DNA from: Candidatus Thioglobus sp.
GTDB taxonomy: Bacteria > Pseudomonadota > Gammaproteobacteria > PS1 > Pseudothioglobaceae
Direction: 5' to 3'
Length of the DNA stretch: 8,072 nucleotides
Assembly (NCBI GenBank): GCA_015163925.1
Contig: JAAOIF010000040.1
Span: 1 to 8,072 of the forward strand
In this document: piece by piece, positions 1 to 7,019 of the stretch
How the letters are laid out: each line of letters opens with the position of its first letter
How positions within the stretch are numbered: the first letter of the stretch is position 1
Program-made: the position numbers and the translations under genes
Notes under the pieces: model-generated
What the model saw: the letters and a program-made list of their open reading frames with translations, nothing else
What the model was told of the DNA's origin: nothing
Databases searched by the model: none

Positions 1-250
1 TTTTGGTTTTTGCTGATTTTTACTGTTTTCTTAATTTTTTACTTATCATTTTCTTTTTGCTTTTAAGCTGGATAAATAATTGCTGCTTTGCAAGATTAAT
101 TTTGTCAAAAAATGTAATTTTAATTCTATCTAATTTTAATCAGGCAAGGCCTGTTCAGATAAAAATCGGCAATTATATTTAAACCAAACTTTTCACTAAA
201 TATTTTGCCCAATGAGTATAATTTTAATTATTTCAACTATGGATTAAATT
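1..250. other. T-rich upstream region without a convincing gene
   Basis: This stretch is strongly T-rich on the + strand. On the minus strand every frame is closed by stops within short distances. On the + strand one frame is open from the left edge to a TAA at 180-182 (59 codons), and another from base 1 to a TAA at 64-66. Both would encode mostly Phe/Leu/Ile runs, as expected from T-rich DNA, and I recognise no family in either. The longer one uses codons such as ATA and AGG that are uncommon in the genes downstream. It could be the tail of a gene lying to the left, but I treat the region as intergenic. The only other structure seen is a 5-bp hairpin at 141-153 with no T run after it. The ridA promoter probably lies in the last 60 bases. 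Confidence 0.5.
192..222 (+). promoter_or_regulatory. Putative sigma-70 promoter for the ridA-recG operon
   Basis: A perfect TATAAT -10 box lies at 217-222, which would start transcription near base 229, about 22 bases before the ridA ATG at 251. The best -35 candidate is TTCACT at 192-197. It matches the TTGACA consensus at 4 of 6 positions and is separated by a long 19-base spacer. The -10 is convincing; the -35 is weak, so activity may depend on an activator or may be modest. This is the only good promoter signal ahead of the nine-gene + strand run. Confidence 0.45.
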
Positions 251-658
251 ATGCAAAAGCACATTATTTCTACTGAAAATGCTCCGCAGGCGATTGGCAC
301 TTATTCACAGGCGGTGGGGGTTACAGGCGGTTTGAGTATTTATTTATCTGGGCAAATTCCGTTAGTGCCGGCGACTATGGAGATGGTTGAAGGCGATATT
401 CGGGCGCAGATTGAGCAAGTTTTTACAAATTTGCAAGCGGTTTGTAAGGCTGCAAATGGCGATTTGAATGACATTGTCAAGCTGAATGTTTATCTGACCG
501 ACCTGAATAATTTTCCATTAGTAAATGAGATTATGGCGACTTATTTTAATCAGCCATTTCCGGCACGGGCGGCGCTGGGAATCAGTGAATTGCCTAAAGG
601 TGCGCTGGTGGAAATGGACGGCGTGATGGTTGTGAAGGAAGAAAATTACAACTATTAG
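251..658 (+). CDS. ridA: RidA family 2-iminobutanoate/2-iminopropanoate deaminase
   Basis: This is a RidA (YjgF/YER057c/UK114) protein of 135 residues, close to the family's usual ~130. RidA proteins are cytosolic trimers that hydrolyse the reactive enamine/imine intermediates released by PLP enzymes such as threonine dehydratase, sparing other PLP enzymes from damage. The family marks are visible: the N-terminal APQAIGTYSQAV block at 11-22, LSGQIP at 32-37, and the C-terminal signature starting with PAR at 104-106. Arg106 matches the substrate-binding Arg105 of E. coli RidA, and Glu121 follows in LVEMDG. The ATG at 251 has a weak GGA-type ribosome site at 241-243; an ATG at 239 is followed two codons later by a stop and is excluded. 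recG starts 3 bases after the stop, a common pairing in gammaproteobacteria. Which iminoacid it meets in this organism cannot be told from sequence. Confidence 0.95.
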   Translation: MQKHIISTENAPQAIGTYSQAVGVTGGLSIYLSGQIPLVPATMEMVEGDIRAQIEQVFTNLQAVCKAANGDLNDIVKLNVYLTDLNNFPLVNEIMATYFNQPFPARAALGISELPKGALVEMDGVMVVKEENYNY

Positions 659-661
659 GCG

Positions 662-2737
662 ATGTTAAATCTGGCTGATTCGATAATCTGTTTGGATGGA
701 TTAGGTCCGAAAGCGCAGCAAAATCTGGGCGGAATTGGCATTTATAATTTGCAACATTTGCTTTTTCATCTGCCGCTCCGCTATCAAAATAAGACTAAAT
801 TTACTCCGCTGAAAGAGGCACAAGTTGGCACGGAAATATTAACGCAGCTGACGATTGAGCGGACTGAAACGCTGCCCGGCAGGCAAAAACAGCTGTTATG
901 TTTTCTGGCTGATGATAATAATTCTAAGCTATTAGCAAGGTTTTTTCACTTCCATCAACAGCAAAAACAGCAGCTTGTCCGTGGCGATATTATTCAATGT
1001 TTTGGCGAGCTGAAAATTGGGCGAAACGGACTGGAAATGCTGCATCCGGAGTATCGGCTGATTTCTAAGGGGCAGGACAATTTGCTGGAAAAAACCCTCA
1101 CGCCGGTGTATCCGCTGACGGCAAATATTCGCCAGAAGCAGCTGCAAAAATGGATAAATATTGCTCTGGAAACTTTGCAAAAATCCAGCCTTGAGGATAA
1201 TTTTTCCAGCCTACTGAGTGCTGAAATGCCAACTTTCAAGCAGGCTTTAGCGATTTTGCATCATCCAAATATTAAAAGTATTGATGAAAATATTGAGCAA
1301 ATTATCAGTTGCAAACACCCGGCCGCCCAGCGCCTGATTATTGAGGAACTTTGCGCCCAGCAGCTGAGTTTGCTGCGGCTCAAGCGGCTTAGAAAAACCA
1401 AAAAAGCGAATGTTTTTCAGCGCAAAAAAAAGCTCGCCGAACAACTTCTCGCCAGTTTGAATTTCACTCTTACAAACGCTCAAAACCGCAGTCTTGAGGA
1501 CATCAGCCAAGATTTATCCTCAGCCCAGCCGATGCTCAGATTGCTGCAAGGCGATGTCGGTTCGGGCAAAACTATTGTGGCAGTTTTTGCCTGTTTGCAA
1601 GCGCTGGAAAATGGCTTTCAGGCAGCAATTATGGCGCCCACTGAAATATTAGCCCAGCAGCATTTGCAAGGATTTTCAAACTACTTAAATCCGCTTGGCA
1701 TAAGGCTTGCATTCCTCAGCGGGGCGCAAAATCCACAGCAGCGCACCGAGCAATTAGCCTTGATAAAATCTGGCGAAGCCGGCATAATTATTGGCACTCA
1801 TGCCCTGTTTCAAGAGGCGGTAAATTTCCATAAATTGGGCTTGGTGGTGATTGATGAACAGCATAAATTTGGCGTGCATCAGCGCCTTTCGTTGGTGCAA
1901 AAGGCTCAAAACACGCCGCATCAGTTGGTGATGACTGCCACGCCGATTCCGCGCTCGCTGACCATGAGTGCCTACGCCGACCTTGATACTTCGGTGATTG
2001 ATGAATTGCCGCCGGGGCGCAAACCAGTTAAAACCATCGCCCTAAATAATCAGCGAAAAAGTGAGGTAATTGACAAAATTAAACAGGTCTGTGCGGCTGG
2101 AAATCAGGTTTATTGGGTTTGTACTTTGATTGAAGAATCGGAAATTTTGCGGGCAGAATCGGCGATAAATACCCATAAATATTTGCAGGAAAATTTGCCA
2201 AATTTATCAGTAATTCTGATTCACGGCAAGTTAGAAAGGGATGAAAAATCTGAGATTATGGCAAAATTTTCAAGCGGTGAAATTGATGTTTTGGTTGCTA
2301 CGACTGTGATTGAGGTCGGGGTCAATGTGCCGAATGCCTCGCTGATGGTGATTGAAAATTCTGAACGATTAGGCTTGGCACAACTGCATCAGCTGCGTGG
2401 TCGGGTCGGACGGGGGGCGGATATTAGCGTTTGCATTTTGATGTATCAAGCGCCGCTGAATGACAATGCTATGGCGCGTTTGGACATTCTCAGGCACTCA
2501 AATGATGGCTTTGAAATTGCTAATAAGGATTTGCAATTACGCGGTCCGGGCGAGATTTTAGGCACTCAGCAAGCCGGCATTGCTAATATGAAAATTGCCA
2601 ATATTGTGCGTGACGCTTGGCTTTTAGAGCAAGTGCATTTTTGTGCGAGAGCGTTTTTGCAAATGGGTGATGGGGCGCAAAATGCGCTAATTAACCGCTG
2701 GATTACGAATGACAAAACCCAATACGGCGATACTTAG
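662..2737 (+). CDS. recG: ATP-dependent DNA helicase RecG
   Basis: RecG is a superfamily 2 double-stranded DNA translocase that binds stalled forks, Holliday junctions, D-loops and R-loops and drives branch migration. At 691 residues it is essentially full length (E. coli, 693). The N-terminal wedge domain contains the LLFHLPLRYQNKT block (~33-45) and MLHPEYR, followed by TLTPVYPLT. The helicase core shows Walker A GDVGSGKT at 297-304 (Lys303), the DEQH box at 398-401, motif III MTATPIP at 424-430 and motif VI QLRGRVGRG at 577-585. The C-terminal TRG region, which couples ATP hydrolysis to translocation, begins with DLQLRGPGE at 623-631. All motifs are intact, so the enzyme should be active. 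The ATG lies 3 bases after the ridA stop, with AGG just upstream overlapping that stop codon, which points to translational coupling. ubiC follows after 15 bases. In E. coli recG sits beside spoT, which is not seen here. Confidence 0.98.
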   Translation: MLNLADSIICLDGLGPKAQQNLGGIGIYNLQHLLFHLPLRYQNKTKFTPLKEAQVGTEILTQLTIERTETLPGRQKQLLCFLADDNNSKLLARFFHFHQQQKQQLVRGDIIQCFGELKIGRNGLEMLHPEYRLISKGQDNLLEKTLTPVYPLTANIRQKQLQKWINIALETLQKSSLEDNFSSLLSAEMPTFKQALAILHHPNIKSIDENIEQIISCKHPAAQRLIIEELCAQQLSLLRLKRLRKTKKANVFQRKKKLAEQLLASLNFTLTNAQNRSLEDISQDLSSAQPMLRLLQGDVGSGKTIVAVFACLQALENGFQAAIMAPTEILAQQHLQGFSNYLNPLGIRLAFLSGAQNPQQRTEQLALIKSGEAGIIIGTHALFQEAVNFHKLGLVVIDEQHKFGVHQRLSLVQKAQNTPHQLVMTATPIPRSLTMSAYADLDTSVIDELPPGRKPVKTIALNNQRKSEVIDKIKQVCAAGNQVYWVCTLIEESEILRAESAINTHKYLQENLPNLSVILIHGKLERDEKSEIMAKFSSGEIDVLVATTVIEVGVNVPNASLMVIENSERLGLAQLHQLRGRVGRGADISVCILMYQAPLNDNAMARLDILRHSNDGFEIANKDLQLRGPGEILGTQQAGIANMKIANIVRDAWLLEQVHFCARAFLQMGDGAQNALINRWITNDKTQYGDT

Positions 2738-2752
2738 CCTAAAATAAGCGAG

Positions 2753-3223
2753 ATGATAAATACACAAAATTTGGTTTGGGCGGATTTGCAATCGGTAAAA
2801 AATGTGCCGGCGAAAGCGTTAAATTGGCTGGCTGACGAGCAATCGCTGACGGCTAAATTAAGGCATAAATTTGCTGATTTTGGGCTAAATGTAATTTCAC
2901 AAACTCAAACAATTCCAAATAAAAATGAGGCAAAAATACTTGATTTCAGCGGGCAAGTTCTGGTGCGTGAAGTGGCACTTCTCGGCGGCGGGAGGGCTGT
3001 GGTGTTTGCCCGCTCGGTCATTCCTATCACCACTGACACCAAAGATTTACTGGAAATTGGCACTCAGCCACTCGGTGAGATTTTGTTTAATAATACAAAT
3101 ATTAAACGCGGCAAAATGCAAATTGCACAAGCTCAAAATGCTTGGGGTCGGCGGCGAGTTTTTACCATCGGCGAGACGCAATTATTAGTTGCTGAATTTT
3201 TTTTGGAAGACTTATATGAGTGA
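2753..3223 (+). CDS. ubiC: Chorismate lyase (chorismate pyruvate-lyase)
   Basis: UbiC splits chorismate into 4-hydroxybenzoate and pyruvate, the first committed step of ubiquinone synthesis, in the cytosol. The protein has 156 residues against about 165 in E. coli. Recognisable blocks are NWLADEQSLTAKL at 24-36, VREVALLGGGR at 71-81 (Arg72 in the place of the substrate-binding Arg of E. coli UbiC), ARSVIP at 86-91, the GTQPLGEILF block at 103-112, WGRRRVF at 131-137 and LLVAEFFLEDLY at 144-155, with Glu148 at the site of the conserved active-site Glu. Sequence similarity in this family is low, but these blocks occur in the right order and spacing. The start is preceded by a weak AGCGAG. The last 8 bases overlap the true start of cmoA, so the two are likely made together. 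No ubiA, which usually follows ubiC in enterics, is present in the window. Confidence 0.9.
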   Translation: MINTQNLVWADLQSVKNVPAKALNWLADEQSLTAKLRHKFADFGLNVISQTQTIPNKNEAKILDFSGQVLVREVALLGGGRAVVFARSVIPITTDTKDLLEIGTQPLGEILFNNTNIKRGKMQIAQAQNAWGRRRVFTIGETQLLVAEFFLEDLYE

Positions 3224-3938
3224 AATTCGGGATAAATTATTTAGCAAAAAAACTGATTTAGTCGGCTTTACTTTTGATGCAAAAGTCAGCGAAATTTTTG
3301 ATGATATGGTGCGCCGCAGCGTGCCGGGCTATCAAAATATGCTGGAAATGGTCGGACTATTAGTGCAAATTTACGGGCAAAAAAACACTAATTATTACGA
3401 CCTCGGCGCTTCCACCGGAGCTGTTTGTTTGGCTTTAGGGCTGAATAATCCGCACCCAGACAGCCGCATAATTGGCGTTGATAATTCTGTTGCTATGGTG
3501 GAAAAATGCCGGCAAAATTTGCATGGAAAAATAACAAATTTTGAGATTATTTGCGCTGATATTAACAATATAAATTTTGAAAATGCTACTATTATTGTGC
3601 TAAATTTAACCCTGCAATTTGTGCCGGTGGCTCAGAGGCAGGCGCTGATTGACCATATTTATCAAGGCTTACAGCCCGGCGGGGCGCTGCTGATAACGGA
3701 AAAAATCCATTTTGACGATGTGAAAATGCAAAAGCAAATGACCAAATTACACTTGGATTTCAAGCGTGCCAACGGTTATAGCGAATTGGAAATTGCTGCC
3801 AAGCGCCAATCCATCGAAAATGTGCTGATTACTGACAATCAAAAAACTCATATAAAACGCCTTGAGAATGCGGGTTTTAGCCAGAATTTTTGCCATTTTC
3901 AATGCCTGAATTTTGCCTCTTTTTTAAGCGTTAAATAA
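3216..3938 (+). CDS. cmoA: Carboxy-S-adenosyl-L-methionine synthase CmoA
   Basis: CmoA converts SAM and prephenate into carboxy-SAM and phenylpyruvate. CmoB then uses carboxy-SAM to make 5-oxyacetyluridine (cmo5U) at the wobble position of several tRNAs. I chose the ATG at 3216 (240 residues) over the in-frame ATG at 3189: the longer form adds nine residues inside ubiC, while 3216 begins MSEIRDKLF as in CmoA proteins and gives a tight ATGAGTGA overlap with the ubiC stop. Visible blocks are FTFDAKVSEIFDDMVRRSVPGY (18-39), the SAM-binding motif I DLGASTGA (62-69), the acidic end of the next strand in GVDNS, NLTLQF, and DFKRANGYSELEI (181-193), which is highly diagnostic of the family. E. coli CmoA has 247 residues. 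The usual partner cmoB is not in this window and must lie elsewhere if the pathway is complete. Confidence 0.95.
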   Translation: MSEIRDKLFSKKTDLVGFTFDAKVSEIFDDMVRRSVPGYQNMLEMVGLLVQIYGQKNTNYYDLGASTGAVCLALGLNNPHPDSRIIGVDNSVAMVEKCRQNLHGKITNFEIICADINNINFENATIIVLNLTLQFVPVAQRQALIDHIYQGLQPGGALLITEKIHFDDVKMQKQMTKLHLDFKRANGYSELEIAAKRQSIENVLITDNQKTHIKRLENAGFSQNFCHFQCLNFASFLSVK

Positions 3939-3956
3939 CGGTAAAATAGCCAAATT

Positions 3957-4535
3957 ATGTTGCTGATGATAGACAATTACGATTCATTTACCTATAACTT
4001 GGTGCAGTATTTTGGCGAGCTGGAGCAAGAGGTTGAGGTCTATCGGAATGATAAAATTAGTGTTGCTGAGATTGCGGAACTTAGTCCAGAATTTTTGGTG
4101 ATTTCGCCCGGCCCCTGCACTCCGAATGAGGCAGGAATTTCGATTGAAGCAATCCAGAATTTTGCTGGAAAAATCCCAATATTAGGCGTGTGCTTGGGTT
4201 TTCAGGCGTTGGTTCAGGCTTACGGCGGCGAGATTATTGGTGCTAAGAAAATTATGCACGGCAAGGTTTCAGCCATCACTCACACCGGCAAAGGTGTGTT
4301 TTCTGGGCTGCAAAATCCATTTAACGCCACGCGCTATCATTCTTTGGTAGCAAGGCAATCGAGCCTGCCGGAGTGTTTTGAAATTACCGCTTGGAGCACA
4401 AATCCGCATGCTGAAATGGATGAAATTATGGGCATAAAACACAAACAATTAGCGCTTGAAGGCGTACAATTTCACCCTGAATCAATCCTCACCGAGCATG
4501 GGCATAAAATGTTAGAAAACTTTTTACAACAATAA
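3957..4535 (+). CDS. pabA: Glutamine amidotransferase subunit of aminodeoxychorismate/anthranilate synthase (PabA/TrpG)
   Basis: This is a class I glutamine amidotransferase that releases ammonia from glutamine and passes it to a chorismate-aminating partner: PabB for 4-aminobenzoate (folate) or TrpE for anthranilate (tryptophan). The 192 residues are a normal length. The N-terminus reads [18 protein letters not shown], closer to PabA than to E. coli TrpG. The oxyanion strand is SPGPCTP (50-56), the nucleophile is Cys79 in GVCLGFQ, and the other two triad residues are His173 and Glu175 in FHPES. The position before Gln83 is Phe; most PabA/TrpG proteins that I recall have His there (GVCLGHQ). 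No trpE, pabB, trpD or trpC is adjacent, so one subunit may serve both pathways, as is known in several bacteria; the symbol is therefore tentative. The gap to cmoA is 18 bases. Confidence 0.9.
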   Translation: MLLMIDNYDSFTYNLVQYFGELEQEVEVYRNDKISVAEIAELSPEFLVISPGPCTPNEAGISIEAIQNFAGKIPILGVCLGFQALVQAYGGEIIGAKKIMHGKVSAITHTGKGVFSGLQNPFNATRYHSLVARQSSLPECFEITAWSTNPHAEMDEIMGIKHKQLALEGVQFHPESILTEHGHKMLENFLQQ

Positions 4536-4549
4536 AAACACAAATCGCT

Positions 4550-4975
4550 ATGGAAATATTAGAATTTTTACTTGATGATAACCAAATTTTCACCACCATT
4601 ATTTTAGTGGTTTTAATCGCTTTATTTATCGGTAATATCGTCTCCGACAAACTCAAAAAATACCAAGATGTTGATGCAAATGGGGCGATTAGTTTGATGG
4701 ATGCAAAGGATTTAATCGTCTTAGATGTCCGTGAAATCAAGGAAAGAAAATCCGGTTTCATCGCCGGCGACACTCACATTCCGCTCGGACAAGTGAAAAA
4801 TAAATTAAACGAATTAGACAATAGCAAAAAAATATTGGTTTATTGCCGTAGCGGCGGGCGTTCTGGGCATATTTCCGGACTGCTGACGCGGAATAATTTT
4901 GAGCAAGTTTATAATTTGAAAGGCGGACTAAACGCTTGGCGCAAAGCGAATTTACCCATTAAAAAACCTAAATAG
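4550..4975 (+). CDS. yibN: Membrane-anchored rhodanese-like protein (YibN type)
   Basis: The 141-residue protein has one N-terminal hydrophobic segment at about 13-31 (IFTTIILVVLIALFIGNIV), followed by Lys-rich sequence and a single rhodanese domain from about 45 to the end. The domain shows the DVRE motif at 59-62, HIPLGQV at 76-82 and the active-site loop CRSGGRS at 99-105, with Cys99 as the residue expected to carry a persulphide. The positive charges after the helix suggest an N-out, C-in topology, so the rhodanese domain would face the cytosol. Length, anchor and position directly before grxC all match E. coli YibN (143 residues), whose exact sulphur donor and acceptor I cannot state. 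The catalytic cysteine is intact, so sulphur transfer is plausible. The start lies 14 bases after the pabA stop, and grxC follows after 2 bases. Confidence 0.88.
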   Translation: MEILEFLLDDNQIFTTIILVVLIALFIGNIVSDKLKKYQDVDANGAISLMDAKDLIVLDVREIKERKSGFIAGDTHIPLGQVKNKLNELDNSKKILVYCRSGGRSGHISGLLTRNNFEQVYNLKGGLNAWRKANLPIKKPK

Positions 4976-4977
4976 TT

Positions 4978-5226
4978 ATGAAAAAAAATATTATTTATTG
5001 CTCTGACGGCTGCCCTTTTTGCCAAGCGGCGTATAAATTGCTGGAAAATGAAGGCATCGCTTTTCAAAAAAAATACATCAAAAACCAAAACGATTGGGAC
5101 GAAGTTATGGAGAAAACTGGCAAGTCGACCGTGCCGCAGATTTTCCTCAACGGCAAATATATCGGCGGTTTTGACGATCTCTCAGAGGCACAATTTTCTG
5201 GCGAATTAGCAGAAATTCTAAAGTGA
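4978..5226 (+). CDS. grxC: Glutaredoxin 3
   Basis: This small dithiol glutaredoxin has 82 residues (E. coli Grx3, about 83). It reduces protein disulphides and glutathione-mixed disulphides with electrons from glutathione in the cytosol. The active site is CPFC at 12-15, a Phe variant of the usual CPYC, so both cysteines are present. The cis-proline loop TVPQIF lies at 51-56 and the glutathione-binding GGFDDL at 63-68, where E. coli Grx3 has Cys in place of the Phe. An extra Cys8 sits four residues before the active site. The gene begins 2 bases after the rhodanese stop, suggesting translational coupling. In E. coli the next gene would be secB; here gpsA follows after a 29-base gap. Confidence 0.95.
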   Translation: MKKNIIYCSDGCPFCQAAYKLLENEGIAFQKKYIKNQNDWDEVMEKTGKSTVPQIFLNGKYIGGFDDLSEAQFSGELAEILK

Positions 5227-5255
5227 ATAATTTGCAATCTGAACACTTTTGAGCG

Positions 5256-6230
5256 ATGGCTAATTTATCAATTATCGGTGCAGGCGCTTGGGGCAGTGCG
5301 TTATCAGTGGCGCTGGCGGATAATTTTGAGCGCATTTTTCTGCACACTTTCACTCAGGCCGAGGCTGATAATCTCCAGCCAAAACATCCGGCTCTGGCAC
5401 GCAAATATCCCAAAAATGTGGAGCTGACTTTTGATTTATCACTAACGCAAAAATCCCAAAGTGTGCTGATTGCCACGCCGAGTTATGGCTTTTTTGCAAC
5501 CCTCAAAACCCTTGCCCCATTGCTCAAAACCGAGCAGCCGCTGGCTTGGGCAACTAAGGGTTTTGACACTCAGCGCCAGTGTTTATTGCATGAAAGTTTT
5601 GAGGATATTTTTCCAAAACGCTTGGGCTGTGCGGTTTCCGGGCCGAGTTTTGCCGCCGAGCTTGCTGAAAATAAACCTACCGCTGTGGCAGTTGCCTCAA
5701 AGGATAAAAAAACTCGGGATTATTGGGCAAAAGCCTTACGCACCAACACTTTGCGGACTTACACAAATGATGATATTATTGGCGTTGAAATCGGCGGTGC
5801 GGTCAAAAATGTTTTAGCAATTGCCGCTGGAATCGCCGCTGGGCTGGGCTTTGGAGCAAACACTCAAGCGGCGCTAATAACTCGGGGCTTGGCGGAAATG
5901 ATTCGGCTCGGCGTGGCTCTGGGCGCTGATAAATCCACTTTCAACGGGCTGTCGGGCTTGGGAGATTTGGTTTTGACTTGCTCGGATGACTTGTCCAGAA
6001 ATCGGCGTTTTGGCAAACAGTTGGCAAAAAATCTCAACACTCAGCAGGCATTAGAGAATGTCGGGGCGACTGTTGAGGGCTTAAATTCTTTGCAATTAGT
6101 GCTGTTAATCGCCAAAAAACACCAAGTAGAAATGCCGATTTGCACGCAGGTTTTGCAAGTAACAGAAGGCAAAATCAGCCCTATTGAGGCGGTAAATTAT
6201 CTCTTGTCACGGGATTTGGTCGGCGAATGA
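5256..6230 (+). CDS. gpsA: NAD(P)-dependent glycerol-3-phosphate dehydrogenase
   Basis: GpsA reduces dihydroxyacetone phosphate to sn-glycerol 3-phosphate with NAD(P)H, supplying the backbone for phospholipid synthesis in the cytosol. The protein has 324 residues, slightly short of E. coli's 339, with most of the difference at the ends. The Rossmann fold begins at once with the dinucleotide-binding GAGAWG at 8-13. Further signatures are ATPSYGF (~73-79), ATKGFD, CAVSGPSFAAELA, then GGAVKNVLAIAAG with Lys184 as the expected catalytic lysine, followed by FNGLSGLGDLVLTCSDDLSRNRRFG and VEGLNS. All key elements are intact. A GAG precedes the ATG at 5256. The final four bases (ATGA) are shared with the next gene. 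The yibN-grxC-gpsA order resembles enterobacteria except that secB is missing. Confidence 0.97.
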   Translation: MANLSIIGAGAWGSALSVALADNFERIFLHTFTQAEADNLQPKHPALARKYPKNVELTFDLSLTQKSQSVLIATPSYGFFATLKTLAPLLKTEQPLAWATKGFDTQRQCLLHESFEDIFPKRLGCAVSGPSFAAELAENKPTAVAVASKDKKTRDYWAKALRTNTLRTYTNDDIIGVEIGGAVKNVLAIAAGIAAGLGFGANTQAALITRGLAEMIRLGVALGADKSTFNGLSGLGDLVLTCSDDLSRNRRFGKQLAKNLNTQQALENVGATVEGLNSLQLVLLIAKKHQVEMPICTQVLQVTEGKISPIEAVNYLLSRDLVGE

Positions 6231-6940
6231 AAACTCTAAAACTCAAAGTCATTTTGCTAATTTTTATAACCGTATTAAGTGGCTCGGTGGCAGCTTATAA
6301 TTTGTGGAATAACACTTGGAATGGGCATTCCAGAGTGCCGAATTTTGAGAAAATCCAAGACACCGAAAGCAGAAAAATTGCTTTTTTTAATTACTTATTA
6401 CCGATTGTTGAAAAGGAAAATAACAAGATAAAAATCATCCGCTCGCTGATTCAAAACAACCAATTCAGCAGCCAGCAGATTGCCAAATTAGCCAAAAAAT
6501 ATCGGCTGGAAAATCCCGACAAACAAGCACTTTTGGCGGCTATTGATATTATTCCAAGCTCTTTGGTTTTGGCGCAAGCGGCGATTGAATCGAACTGGGG
6601 GCGGTCGCGATTTTCCCAGCGCTGGCACAATTATTTTGGCATTTGGTGCTTCAAACCCGGCTGTGGAATTGTGCCTAAAAATCGTGATAAAAATGCCAAG
6701 CACGAAGTGGCGCAATTTTCCTCAACCGCCAAGGCAGTTGAATATTATTTGCTTAATTTAAATCGCAATAATGCCTATATTTTGCTGCGGCAAATTCGTA
6801 GTTACAAACGCTCAAATTCCTTGATACCAAAGGGTAGAAGTCTTGCCGAAGGGTTGGAAAATTACTCTGGAATCGGCTATGAATATATTGAATTAGTGCA
6901 AGGAATTATTCGCCAAAATGAGCTTGGCAGATTTGATTGA
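6227..6940 (+). CDS. Bax-like glucosaminidase-domain peptidoglycan hydrolase
   Basis: The 237-residue protein begins with a positively charged start and a hydrophobic segment at about 8-25, then sequence that would face the periplasm; the segment could be a signal peptide or an uncleaved anchor. The stretch FFNYLLPIVEKENNKI resembles the part of E. coli Bax before its catalytic domain. The glucosaminidase-type (lysozyme-like) domain holds SLVLAQAAIESNWGRSRF with Glu121 as the likely catalytic acid, followed by NYFGIWCF and a Cys pair (in WCFKPGC) near it. E. coli Bax is longer (about 274 residues). The expected activity is cleavage of the N-acetylglucosaminyl bond in peptidoglycan. The ATG overlaps the gpsA stop as ATGA, so it is probably translated by coupling. 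It is the last gene of the run and ends about 50 bases before the terminator. Substrate and physiological role are inferred from the family only. Confidence 0.85.
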   Translation: MKTLKLKVILLIFITVLSGSVAAYNLWNNTWNGHSRVPNFEKIQDTESRKIAFFNYLLPIVEKENNKIKIIRSLIQNNQFSSQQIAKLAKKYRLENPDKQALLAAIDIIPSSLVLAQAAIESNWGRSRFSQRWHNYFGIWCFKPGCGIVPKNRDKNAKHEVAQFSSTAKAVEYYLLNLNRNNAYILLRQIRSYKRSNSLIPKGRSLAEGLENYSGIGYEYIELVQGIIRQNELGRFD

Positions 6941-6960
6941 TTTGCTCTGAATGCTAAAAA

Positions 6961-6993
6961 AATTAGTAATAAATTAGTAATAAATTAGTAATA
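6961..6993. repeat. Three tandem copies of an 11-bp repeat
   Basis: The unit AATTAGTAATA occurs three times in perfect tandem at 6961-6971, 6972-6982 and 6983-6993, between the bax-like gene and the terminator stem. Each unit is almost purely A/T and contains TAG and TAA triplets; one unit equals about one helical turn. It may be a simple slipped-strand expansion. On the other side of the terminator a two-copy imperfect repeat (ATCAAAATCCA at 7023-7033, ATTAAAATCCA at 7035-7045) precedes the rpsI stop. Confidence 0.9.
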
Positions 6994-7019
6994 AAAAACC
7001 CGCAAAAACGGGTTTTTTT
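6993..7019. terminator. Bidirectional rho-independent terminator
   Basis: A stem pairs AAAAAACCCG (6993-7002) with CGGGTTTTTT (7009-7018) around a six-base loop CAAAAA (7003-7008), and a T run reaches 7019. The A run on the left and the T run on the right let it work on both strands. It therefore closes the + strand ridA-to-bax-like unit and the converging minus-strand rplM-rpsI unit. It lies 53 bases after the bax-like stop and 29 bases after the rpsI stop. Confidence 0.93.

Noticed and set aside
141..153. Hairpin CAGGC-AAG-GCCTG upstream of ridA
   Set aside because: Only five base pairs, with no T run on either strand, and no gene end nearby to terminate.
3..182. A 59-codon open frame from the left edge on the + strand
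   Set aside because: It is rich in Phe, Leu and Ile as T-rich DNA would give, uses codons uncommon in the neighbouring genes, has no ATG and resembles no family I know. It could be a gene tail, but nothing supports that.
932..1510. Antisense open frames inside recG
   Set aside because: They lie wholly opposite a strongly conserved helicase gene, have no recognisable domains and no own signals; they are by-products of the recG codon pattern.
3189..3215. An in-frame upstream ATG that would lengthen CmoA by nine residues
   Set aside because: The added residues lie inside ubiC, have no match to CmoA N-termini, and the ATG at 3216 gives the usual MSEIRD-type start with a short stop-start overlap.
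3929..3940. Palindrome CGTTAAATAACG at the cmoA stop
   Set aside because: Short, A/T-centred and without a T run or a matching second copy; not enough to call an operator or terminator.
3942..3947. Possible internal promoter (TAAAAT) before pabA
   Set aside because: The only -35-like hexamer (TTGCCT, 3913-3918) is 23 bases away, outside the usual spacing.
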